A stretch of 64,000 bases of DNA from Eustoma russellianum (taxonomy: Eukaryota > Streptophyta > Magnoliopsida > Gentianales > Gentianaceae), in contig AP025041.1 in the NCBI GenBank assembly GCA_036186865.1, positions 34,701,550 through 34,765,549 of the forward strand, in the 5' to 3' direction. This document shows positions 48,949 to 59,301 of the stretch, piece by piece. Position numbers and translations under genes: made by a program. Position 1 is the first letter of the stretch; the number at the start of each line of letters is the position of its first letter. The notes beneath the pieces were generated by a model. It did no database searches and had not been told where the DNA came from. It saw only the letters and a list, made by a program, of their open reading frames with translations.

Positions 48949-49008
48949 GGTCTAGCGGTTGAGTAGAATTTCTTTAGCTCTAAAGATTCGAGTTTGAATC
49001 CCCTCTCC
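48949..49008 (+). repeat. tRNA-like / SINE-like segment
   Basis: GGTCTAGCGGTTGAGTAGAA resembles a tRNA D-arm (Pol III box A), and GATTCGAGTTTGAATCCCC resembles a T-arm (box B). They are spaced about as in tRNA-derived SINEs. AT-rich sequence follows. No acceptor stem pairs, so it is not a functional tRNA gene. Confidence 0.45.
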
Positions 49009-49077
49009 AATTTAAAAATATAACTACATATGCATATGTGTCTATATTTGTGTGTAAACATATATTTTTATAATTGA

Positions 49078-50430
49078 AAAATATCACATTGTATTCATTC
49101 AAATCAACTGGTACAAAAAGTTTAGACATAAGTTTTTTGAAGTACAAGAAATTAGGTTGTCCTGAGCTGTTATGCCTTTACATAATCAGATCCTCATTAG
49201 ATTCTATATTTGAACATGCATATGTCTTTAAGGAATCAGTTTGTCTCATGTCTTGTTTTTTTTTCCTCTTGCAAATGAAGAGTCCATCTAATTTTTTAAT
49301 ATTTTCAATCATCTCCCTAATTGTTATCTCCTAATACCAACACTCAATAGATGAGAAACAAGTGAGACAGTTGTTATCCTGGGTAATTTTTCCTATTGAA
49401 ATCAAATTAAATTTTAAAGCAGGAACATGTAGTACATTCTATACAAGTAACTTACTAGTCAATTATATTCTTCCTATTCCAATTACCACCTAAACATGTT
49501 CTATTTGAAATCTTAATAGTTTTAGGTTTATCAAATAATTCATAGTCAAATAATCTTCTGGTTGGGTTTTATATGATTAGAAATACCACAATCAATAATT
49601 CAAGAGTAAGTTTTACTATTAAGTATACCTAGACTATCCATAGTTGTTAGAATAGAAGGTGAATGAGTGACACCTTTATGTTTGCACAGTAATTGAAGTA
49701 AAGCCTCAACTTGGCTTTGAGTTGCTAAAGTAGACAACTGAGGCCGATCTTGTTGATGATTGCTGACCACGTTAGTTGTATAAGGTCTGCTTGGCTTCCA
49801 ATGATTATTTGACCCTTTTAGATTTCGACAATCTTTTGCAATATGACCAGGCTTCATATAAAACCAGCAGATTCTCGTCACGGCATGAGCAGAAGCCATA
49901 TTCTTCTGGTCACAAAGCTAGAAGCTTGAGTCTCACTTACTGCCTGAGGCTGAGTATATTGTATCATATTTCTGACCAGCAGAGCTACGCCCTCAGTAAT
50001 TAGAATTGGTAGAGATTCCATCATAAGTTTTGTTCGGCTTTCGAATGTCTGATTTCAGAAAATACAGTATTCAGACTTGGTAGAGGCTTTGTGCCAAGAA
50101 TCCTCTCCCTCACTGCACCAAAATCTTTATGCAAGCTAGTGAGAAATCTGAATATTCTTTTAGTTTCAGTCACCTGTTTATAACAACTGATCATCTGTCT
50201 GACAATGCCAGTTGTGAATTTTAAAAGTGTCTATATGTTGTCAAATCTTGGTCAGTTGACTGTAATATTATGAACATGTGAATTGCATTGTCTTATCTCT
50301 TGATGTTGTGACTCAAGTTCATACAACTCTGAAGTATTATCTTTGAGTATGTATCTCTATAAGCTGATTGAATTCCAGCTACAGTTGAGCAGAGGATAAG
50401 AGTCATCACTAATATCTGAAATCATTGTAA
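49078..50430 (-). pseudogene. Ty1/copia gag-protease-pre-integrase remnant
   Basis: Read right to left: UBN2-type gag pieces (YSDFSLACIKILV, RGFLAQSL, LYFLKSDIRK, corresponding to a conserved ILGTKPLPSLNxVFSEIR block), then a zinc-knuckle remnant with GHIAKDCR in the frame 49600-49899 (its first Cys is followed by a Phe-Tyr pair). A protease start reads LLIV in place of IDSGASxH, followed by LHVPALxFNLISVG-like and GAG-pre-integrase sequence down to about 49078. Multiple stops. The element is cut at the left before integrase. The plus frames overlapping it are shadows. Confidence 0.75.
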
Positions 50431-50771
50431 CTATAAGACAGACATGATCATAGAGCTCTCAGATTTTCGCGTTCTAAAACTGGCTCAATTGAAGTGGGGG
50501 TACCTGGATGCTTCCAAAAAGGTAATATTCCTTTCTTTTTCATTATAAACATTTTGACTCATCTGCTACCATGACAATTTAGTTGTTCTCATATCACTAA
50601 TGGTTAGTAATCATGATTGAGTTTTGTCGAAAGAACTTGAATTAGAGGGTGCCAACCCTGTTCCTGAGATTCAAGAACGGCAGTTGCCTCTGTCTTTGCA
50701 ATATGTGAAGCCATCTCTAGCAAATGAGTTTACAGAAAATATAAAGCTAAGATTACGAATAGTTTCTTGTA

Positions 50772-50783
50772 GCTCTGATACCA
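50772..50783 (-). other. primer binding site of decayed copia
   Basis: The minus strand reads TGGTATCAGAGC, a 12-base match to initiator Met-tRNA. It lies upstream of the gag remnant in the same orientation, which fixes the 5' end of the element. The 340 bases between it and gag are leader sequence without recognisable content. Confidence 0.85.
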
Positions 50784-50793
50784 TAAAGGAACT

Positions 50794-51160
50794 TGATGAT
50801 ATTAGTCATCAATAAGATAGTTTGAATATACAAGTTAATCCTTTTATAGGTGATGTGAAGGCATCTACAGCTAGTTAATTTCTAATTCTAACGGCCACTT
50901 CTATAGAATGACAAGATTGCAAACGACTATGTAAAGTGCCAGTTTTGTTTTCTAATGCACCGGTATGATGGTGACGTATTTAAGTGTTTCTACTTGTGTT
51001 TTGCCTTAGTATCTATGTTCTGCGCCACTGAGATGGTAATGTAAATGTTCTTCTGCTCGGTGTCTGTGTTCTTTCAGCATCCGTGTTCTGCTCATTATTA
51101 ACACTAGGACCATTTCTTCTTTGCAAACCTCCAACCTCGTCATGGTGTCATAGACTGGTG
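50794..51160 (-). repeat. 5' LTR of decayed copia, outer end uncertain
   Basis: The inner end is TGATGATATT on the plus strand, about ten bases from the primer site. The interior has imperfect internal repeats with TGTTCT...TCTGCTC (50990-51090). The outer border near 51160 is a guess. Confidence 0.4.
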
Positions 51161-52121
51161 TCATGATGTACACTTAAATTGTACAAGCCGACTCTACATA
51201 GAAAAAATACAACCGACGGTACTAAAGAAAAATGACAACCGACCGTGGAGTGCAGTTCGGATTGCTTCATCCAAAAAACGAAGAAAGATGTAAGAGGTGA
51301 TCCTCGCGAAAAGACATCATCAAAGTAGAGAGTGCATGATGGTCGGGATTACAAGATAAAGTTGATTAATGGGATTTAATAGAGGACATGTACAAACTTT
51401 GCATAAATGCGCTGTTAACACATTTAAAATATTTATTTAGCGTTACACGTTTACAAATGGTATTATTACAGGACATGTACAACCTTTGCAAAAAATGCCT
51501 TGACAACCTTTGTATACACTTATGTTTTTATATTATATATACTGTTTGTTTTGCTGTATCAAATTTATTAAGTCAACTTATTCAAATAAAGGAAATGCTA
51601 AGATATAGTGCTTAAAATCATATATAGTATGGCTCGAGCCAACACCTAGGACATGAAAAATTAACCACTGCCTTGATATTCCATAGTGTTTAATGTTGGA
51701 GAGAGAGAAAACTACCCGTCGAAGATGTAAAATACAATAAATCGGGTTAGAAGTTGGAAAAAGAACAAATTTGTGGAAAGAAGAAAAGAAAAAGTACATA
51801 AAATTTGTGAAATACAACAAATCGGATTAGAAGTATGTGTGTTTAATGAATCAAACTGTTTGCGAATACTTTAAGTTTGGCTCGTATTCAATTCGAATTC
51901 ATTTTCCAATTCGAATTAAACAAGTCGAGCTTGAATACCTAATTAGATTCATTTATAAATGAATCAAGCTGAACTCAAGCAATTTAGCTCGTTTAAGGAG
52001 TTAGTACGTTATCAAGCCGAACTCAAACTTTTTCAGGCTTGACATATTAAACGAGCCAAGTCAAACAATTCATTATCTTAAACGGGCTCAAACTTAAAAA
52101 CTCAGTATTCTGCTCCATTCG

Positions 52122-52377
52122 GTTAGTTAACAACCTTGAAAAAAAAAACTGAAAGAAGAATAGAAAAAGAAGATAAAATTTTTTAAATTAAAACGTTGGA
52201 TGGTACATTATCCTCAACTAAGTCAAACATGTGATGGAGTAAAAAAGTGTTAGTTAACAACCTTGAAAAAAAAAACTGAAAGAAGAATAGAAAAAGAAGA
52301 TAAAATTTTTTAAATTAAAACGTTAGACGGTGGTACATTGTCCTCAACTAAGTCAAACATGTGATGGAGTAAAAAAG
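52122..52377. repeat. 127-bp tandem duplication
   Basis: GTTAGTTAACAACCTTGAAA begins at 52122 and at 52249. Both copies run through poly(A)-rich DNA to GTGATGGAGTAAAAAAG, with only a few differences. Confidence 0.92.
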
Positions 52378-52648
52378 GCAATGGGGCACATACTATCCTT
52401 CCTTTTTATTAAGACGTGCAGTATCTCATCACTTCCCTTTCTTGAGTAGCTAGAATAGGATGCTTCGGAAGAGAAAAAGGCAAAAAAAAAATTTATATAT
52501 ATATATATATATAGTGTTTGTTAAGAGAATCTGTTTTTATCTATGTTTGAAAGAAAATTTTAGACTATGAACCAAAGTTTTTACAAAAATCGGGCTGTAC
52601 TAAGGACCGTTGTTTTAGCAGAACTGCGTTACGCCAATTTGTTTTTTG

Positions 52649-52738
52649 GTACACCGCAGTTTAGTCAAAACCGTGATGCACACCGCGTATTTGACAAACC
52701 GTGATACACACTGCGGTTTTGACTGAATAGCAGTGTAC
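52649..52738. repeat. imperfect 90-bp inverted repeat
   Basis: GTACACCGCAGTTTAGTC and the complement of GACTGAATAGCAGTGTAC pair across a centre that repeats ACACCGC/ACCGTGAT motifs. It could be a MITE or hairpin remnant. No target duplication was identified. Confidence 0.55.
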
Positions 52739-53017
52739 GGCCTTTGTTTTTCCTATAAAACTATTATTTCTCCAAACTAAAATAAACATGTCATATTATC
52801 AAAAATATATTTTGCATGCTATCCGTTAAGATAAATAACAAACTCCACTTATTCATGTATTTTTGTATTTTGGAGTGAAGTTGTGCCATTAAGAAATAGA
52901 ATTGGTTACGACATGAGTCCAACAAAAATGGTGAGAATTTCGCGTAGCATATCATACTTAGAGTTTCTCCAACAATTTTAAACAAGGCTCGGATAGGATA
53001 TAGATTCGGAAAGTTTG

Positions 53018-54503
53018 AAATATGAAGTGTTTTGATGAAGTTAAAAGATGTCTTAAAGATTTAAAAAGAAATTTCATACTTGGAGTTTGAAGCAAAATGA
53101 GAAAAACACACTGTGAGACATCGATCTCTCACATGGATCGATCGATGTATACATCAGTTTCTTAAGGAGAGACATCAATCGATCTATGTTGGAAATGTTC
53201 AAGGTTTGGAACCTTACTGTCCAACATCGATCTCTCAAGATGGGAGATATCGATCGATCGATGTAATGAAGGTTCAAAGTTAAAAACCTTACTGGAAGAC
53301 ATCGATCTCTGAAAATCTGAGACATCGATCGATTGATGTACACATCAATCTCTCAGAAGAGACATCGATCGATCGATGTGTGTAAGGTTCAAAACTGAAA
53401 CCTTACTAGCGGACATCGATCTCTCAGCAATGAGACATCGATTGATCGATATGGACATCAGTCTCTCAAGGAAGAGACATCAACCGATCGACGTATGGCG
53501 GGTTCAAAACTGAAACCTTACTAGAGGACATCGAGCTCTCAGTGCAGACACATCGATCGATCGATGTCATCCAGGATTCAAATTTTTAGGACCGTTGGAA
53601 TAAAATCCAAGGGAGATTCATTGTGTTTTCTCTTTCCAATCTTGCTCAAATTTCTTGTGGACTTTTCCCTAACATTAATCATGCTTTCTGGACTATTATA
53701 TCCATGTCTAAGATTCTCTAGGATGGCTTTGGAGGCTCAAATCAATCTATAGGGCGGGCAAAGGCTATTTACACATTATCAAGACTCGAGATTGACTTGA
53801 AGACTTGGGAAAGACTTCGGAAACGTGTCTTACACCTCCTACAAATTGAAGAAGCTCATATGAGGGCAAAATACACTTTCATCATCTTCAAGGTTCATTT
53901 GTCATTGTTGTAAATTTCTCTTATTTGTGTAAAAGTGCTTAAAGTTTGTCAAGCTCTTATTGCTTGTTCTTCATTGTTGTAATTTGAGAGTGTGTGAGTC
54001 TAACACAAGAGGAACCAAACATAGTTGATCTCTTGTTTGTGTCTAGACTAGTGAGAAAGTGTAATCCCCACTACTTCCCAAAACCCACTATGAGAAAGTT
54101 CTATGAGAGAACTTTGTTGAAATTGTGATGTAGCAAGAACTTGTTCTTGCTTATGGCTAAACTTGTTGTAGTTGCACAAAGTTGTGTTGTGCAAGAATTT
54201 GTGGTTGCGGTTGCTTACACTAAGTTGTTTAGTGTATGTATTACTGTTGTTGTTCTTATTAAGAGTAATAAGAATAGTAGTTGTTGAAAATCCACTTTGG
54301 AAACAACGTGGTAGTGGAGTAGAATCATTTACGATTCGAACCACTCTATATCCGTGTATTCATTCATTGTCTCTCATCTCCCTTATTTACTTTGATTTTG
54401 ATTTTCATTTGAGTTGGAGATAGCAAAAAACGAGAAAATTCTGCAAAATTGTGCACCACTCTATTCACCTCCCTCCTCTAGAGTGATTGTCACAGACATT
54501 ACA
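53018..54503 (+). repeat. 5' LTR of copia element F
   Basis: It ends CATTACA one base before a primer-site-like sequence and has the family's CTATTCACCTCCCTCCTCTAG block just upstream. The start is placed at TGAAATATG by loose similarity to the start of LTR D2 and may be off by tens of bases. It contains the palindrome array. Confidence 0.65.
53117..53570. repeat. array of ATCGATCGAT palindromes in LTR F
   Basis: Eight perfect or near-perfect versions of ACATCGATCGATCGATGT occur near 53139, 53165, 53246, 53322, 53362, 53432, 53478 and 53549. They are interleaved with GACATCGATCTCTCA half-units and AAGGTTCAAAACTGAAACCTTACT spacers. Three versions recur in LTR D2 near 61693, 61735 and 61809. 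Confidence 0.9.
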
Positions 54504-54505
54504 AT

Positions 54506-54517
54506 TGGTATCAAAGC
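54506..54517 (+). other. primer binding site of F (variant)
   Basis: TGGTATCAAAGC differs from the standard initiator Met-tRNA complement at one position (A for G). It may be mutation or a slightly different primer. Confidence 0.75.
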
Positions 54518-54566
54518 TTAACCGTGATTGCTTTGCCAATATTTGCAAGTAGCAAAGTTAAAGATC

Positions 54567-55490
54567 ATGGCAATGACAACTTCTTCACCCTACACCTCAA
54601 CTTCAAAAACAACTACATTATTCTCAGCCTCAAACACCAAAGCACCTACGCTTGATGCTCAAAACTATTCTTTATGGAAATTTCGAATGATAATCATTTG
54701 AAAGGTTGCGGATTTTATATATGGAGAGCTGCTGTCAAAGGAACTGAAGTTCCTATGATCACCAACTCAAAAGGAGAGTCAATGTTCAAAGATGAGGATG
54801 ACTACACCGACGACGAAAAGATAAACTTTGCCATAAAACAGAAAAGCATTCGATATTCTCTCAAGTGCTCTAACCACCACTGAGCTCATAAGACTTCAAG
54901 GTCTTGAAACAACCCATGAAGCATGGAAAAGGCTGAAAATGATACATGAAGGGACTGAGCAAATAAGAATGACCAAAAGACTTATGGTCATGAAGGAATA
55001 TGAAATGTTCGGTATGAAGAGTGGCAAAAAGATTGAGGAGACAATCGACCGATTCACTCGAATAGTGAATCAACTTTCTATGGTTGAAAAGAAAATCTCA
55101 AATGAAGACCTTGTCTCAAAACTTCTCAATTCTTTGACAAGAGAATGGATGCCCAAAGTAACCTGCCATCACCGAATCCAAAAATCTCAAGACTCTTACA
55201 CTTGATGAGCTGTCTGGTAATTTACTTACTCATGAAATTCTTATTTATGAGCAAAATAAGATGAATCCTATGAAGCCTACATATGCATCGCACAAAGGAG
55301 TGGTGGTAGAGTCGGATGGGTCCGATGAGGAAGTTGCTCTTCTAGTTAGAAAATTTAGAAGAGTAGCTACAAGAAATAAGGCTCAAGGAAGAAAGTTTTT
55401 CAAAAAACCACCCAAAGGTAAAGAGTCAAGTGATAATTGCTATAGGTGTGGTCGACCTAGTCATTGTATTGCCGTTTTTCATGTCAAGAA
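54567..55490 (+). pseudogene. copia gag of F, broken and truncated
   Basis: The start is ATG at 54567 (MAMTTSSPYTSTS), followed by a UBN2-type gag: YSLWKFRMIII, a stop, then EAWKRLKMIHEGTEQI, VMKEYEMFGMKSG, RFTRIVNQLS, LVSKLLNSLTREWMPKV, a frameshift, and VVVESDGSDEEVALL. The zinc knuckle begins CYRCGRPSHC but then loses its pattern, and the LTR of element C starts at 55491. The open frame 55261-55560 therefore fuses F gag to C LTR sequence. Dead. Confidence 0.85.
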
Positions 55491-58264
55491 TGTTGAGAAA
55501 AAGGGTTTGAGTGATTTGCAAATGCATGATTTAAATGCTACGTGCTTACGAAATGCATGAATAAATTGTTACTTGACACGATTAAGTGACAAACATGCTT
55601 TACATGCTTATATATATTGTTGCCGTACTAACAAGCCATAAAGCGTTAAATCTTACATCATATGGTAAAGATTGTTGTCTTTGTACTATTTCAGGTGCCA
55701 CAATTAATGAACTAAACTAGTTCATTAAGTGGAGTGCTTAAGTTAATGAACTAACTAGTTCATTTAATGAAGACATATTTGGAGAAAGCTTTATGGAAAC
55801 AAATTTGAGAATGGAAAGTCTTCTCCCCATTTACTCTACACGCCTTATATACATATAATATATATCCATATCTTTTCGAAAAAGACACAATACACATATA
55901 TTCCGACGTACCAACGACACGTCACATATATTACAAACGTACGTCGATGTCACACCACTATATACACCTCATTTTTATGAGTATATTCAGGTCTTATCAT
56001 ATGATATAAGTCATGGTGATGACAAAATTATAACCACATGTTACAAGGTCATAAACCGAAAATTGTCGTATCGGGTTACTACCGAAACTTCCCCAACGTG
56101 TCACGTACTTGCCATATAAAAATGGCCAGCCCATATACTTCAAAAAATGCCAAAAATTTCGTGGTTCACATGTTAATATCAGCCACTAAATCATTCCATG
56201 TTGGCACCCACAAATCACCCCACAATTTATGCTTAAATTTGTGGAGAATTAAAGCTAAACTTCATTAGTATACATGTGGCGTCTTAATTAAGATATTTGA
56301 GCTAAATATACACTTTATTTTATGTATATTATGTGTGACATAATATATATTACATGTGTAAGAAGTTTGAATTTAATCGGAGAAGCATCGCGTAATCGAT
56401 AAAAGTCGAAAATTCGGTTACACATAATATATATTACATGTGTAAGAAGTTTGAATTTAATCGGAAAAGCATCGCGTAATCGACGAAAGTCGAAAATTCG
56501 GTTTTCTACGAACATACACACATGGTACGTTTTTTAGGCATATATATAACATGTATCTAGACACTTTTACACATTCAAGACATGTTAAAGTGTTCTAGAA
56601 AATTCAAAATAGGCCTGATTGTTATTTACCATATATGTGTAAATATTGTGCATTATTTGACAAAGCTTACTAAAATGAAACTTCAGCACATGTCCATTCA
56701 TTCTACATGCCTATTTCATCTTGATTGGAGCCTAGGTGGAGCTTATTTAGAATTCCAATTGATGGAGAATATGCCACACAATATTGGTGACATTGAAGAG
56801 GGCACCACACAAGGAGGGCACCACACAAGGAAAGAGTTCAATTAGACACATGTTGAAAATTTCAGCATGTGCTACTATAGTGGGGCATTTTTCTTACCCT
56901 TTAATGCACCTTAATTTGTCTTCCAAATTCAAGGGATTGAAATGTTATAGTCTGGTAATTCTTTGACTACATTTGCACACATGTTTTGAGAGTTTTGTTT
57001 TGTAGAATTTACAGCTCATTAAAGGATGCCAAGTTAGACCAATCACAAGTGACAAGCAAGTAAGGTCAAGTCATCCTTCTAATCATGTTGAGCCAAGTAA
57101 GCAAGATGATGTCATCTCTACATAAGGCAATATTCCAAGGAAATTAAAGATAATTTAAAGAAGGAAGAAGCCCTGAAGGGGGCGGCCACATGTGGATAAA
57201 AGGGAGAAGTTAGTGCAAAGTGAGGCCAAGGCTACAACTCATATTCTCTCAAGTATAAGAAGCTATACTACTTTCTTCTTCTCCTTTTCTTTCTTCTTCT
57301 TCTCTCAAACCTATTGTTCATATATTCTACATATTGTATAGGCTTTGAATATACCACCCACAATCTTTCATTGTTGTAAAAGGTTGATCAAGGTGTGATC
57401 AAACCTTCATTCGATCGGTGGTGGTGTTTGTGATTCATTTGCTTGGTTGTTGTGATTGTAAAAGGGTAGAGTTAGTGTTTAACTCTAATTGCCCTTGTGG
57501 TAAGGTGTTTTTGGTGTTTAGTGATAACCGAAGAAGGTGTCCTCAAAGACTGTAGTAGGTTGTTTTAATCAAACCAGTATAAAATTCTCGGTGTTCTTAT
57601 TTTTCAGCACTTTACTTTCAGTTTTCAGTTTTCTACATTGTTTTCATTGCAATGGTAAAAATAGTAAACAAATTTCAAAAATTATAAAACTTTGCAGAAA
57701 CATAGCCACATATCCTAGCTTTCATTTGGAGTAAGTTTCAACTCATTTGGATAATTATAAGTCAGTCAAACGTGAATAGTTCTGAGACTAGTACAATCCG
57801 ATTTTCAGATTTTCAAAAGTTGAGAACATCAATATGGTTGACATATATCCCAGAGGAATTTTCAAAAAACCGTTTCAATGCACTAAAATACATACCGTGA
57901 GGGTCTTTTTTTAAAAAGTTTTAGATCATTAGGAGTCACCAATCAATAGGAATAAATTGTTCAAGCCGGAGTACAGTTTCTGGCAGATTTGCGCAATCTG
58001 ACTAAAAACATATTTGCAAGGGATTTAGAGTGTATTTTAATTTGGAATTTTTGTGAGCCACTCAGAACATCTGAGAGTACATTCTCACCGAATTTCTCAA
58101 TTTTTGGAGGTTTGTAACTAGGTCATTTAAATATTTCGAATCAGGATCTGAAAACAGAAACTGTTTTTAGAAGTGAGGTTTTTGGTTCAAAAGTTTTTAA
58201 AAACCAAAATTTCCATACTCACTATTCTACCCCTCCCTTCTAGTGGTGCTATACAGGTCCTACA
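55491..58264 (+). repeat. 5' LTR of copia element C
   Basis: It starts TGTTGAGAAAAAGGG and ends GTCCTACA. It is homologous to the LTR of the gag-only element at 17932 (in reverse) and to 62220-63638. A 50-bp near-duplicate lies at 56340-56510 (two copies of the GTGTAAGAAGTTTGAATTTAAT region). It contains one TGTTGAAAATTTCAGCA hairpin (56847-56872) and AGTTCATTAA palindromes (55705-55770). Confidence 0.85.
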
Positions 58265-58266
58265 AG

Positions 58267-58277
58267 TGGTATCATAG
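58267..58277 (+). other. primer binding site of C (degraded)
   Basis: TGGTATCATAG lies two bases after the LTR, one mismatch from the initiator Met-tRNA complement. Confidence 0.75.
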
Positions 58278-58324
58278 TGCAAGCACACTCACGACAAGAA
58301 GATATAACAATCTTTGTGAGATAG

Positions 58325-59211
58325 CATCCACTAACAACAAAACCGAACAAGAAGGTATGTCATGCCAAATGCCTCCACCTATTGATAGTGAGATAAATTC
58401 TGATTCTGAACCATCGTATCATGATTTGTATGTTCAATATCTTAAATTACATAAGTTTGCTAAGACTCTTGCTAAAGAAAAGAAATGCTTAATTAAATAC
58501 AAGAAATTTTTAGAATCCTCAAACATAAATCTTGTATCTCAATTAAACAATTCAAAAGAGGAGTCGTCTAATTTGATTGGTTCATTGAGATCTGAAATTC
58601 AATCCTTGACATCCGAAAATATGGTAATGAAAGCCAAGACCTCAGATTTGAGATCAAAAAACAAAGATCTAGAAAAAACGGTAAAATAATTCGATAGAGG
58701 AACTTGCATGTTAGATCGTCTCATTTCTAAGCAAAAACAAGAATCTGATCAAACCGGATTAGGGTATATTGAAAATAATCAGGTACAAAACAAATCTACA
58801 AATTTTGTTTTATCTTCATCTAAACGACAACATGTATTTAAAAAGCTCGTAAAGCCTAAAAAGGCGACAATACAATCTAGCGAGCCCCACGTTGCGTCTC
58901 ATTGCACTACTTCTTTTTCATCATATGGAAAATATAATTATGTGCCATATAGATACGAAAGAAATCCATTGATGCATATGCGGCATTCATATCTTACAAA
59001 TGCATCTAGATCACACACCGTACATGCAAATCAAAATACATATCAAAGCCAAAAATCACATTATGTGTACTATCATGATTTCGGCCATATGCCAAATAGA
59101 CATGACCCTAACATTTGTTATATTGCTTCTTCATCTCTTTTCTCACCTTTTGGAAGACCTAGGAAGGTCAACCAAGTTTGGGAACCAAAAGGTACATTTG
59201 CAAAGGGTTGA
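58325..59211 (+). pseudogene. copia gag C-terminal part in C
   Basis: It matches the second half of the gag at 21223-22350: SDSEPSYHDLYVQYLKLHKF, a coiled-coil-like segment, LISKQKQESDQTGLGY, and the tail SSLFSPFGRPRKVNQVWEPKG. One TAA at 58687 replaces a Gln codon in an otherwise continuous frame. The whole UBN2 domain and the zinc knuckle are missing, because the primer site is followed almost at once by the linker region. C is therefore an internally deleted relative of the gag-only element. Confidence 0.88.
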
Positions 59212-59301
59212 ATAAATAACCCTTAATAACGCACTTGAAATGCATGGTTTTTGTTGATATACTATAAACTACTATTTCTTTCCATTGTTACATGTACTTT
59301 T

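Larger units (their letters stand above)
51161..53017. other. intergenic region with small repeats
   Basis: No gene was found. It contains two related segments with GGACATGTACAA...TTTGCA (51385 and 51471), an ACGAGCC-type degenerate repeat zone (51860-52100), a 127-bp tandem duplication, a TA microsatellite (52494-52513) and an imperfect inverted repeat. The last two kinds of repeat are listed separately or in the findings. Confidence 0.6.

Noticed and set aside
50624..50815. 63-codon plus frame
   Set aside because: Runs across the primer binding site and leader of a minus-strand copia; no homology.
53117..53570. CRISPR-like array
   Set aside because: Plant nuclear LTR context; units are palindromic and irregularly spaced, and the spacers repeat.
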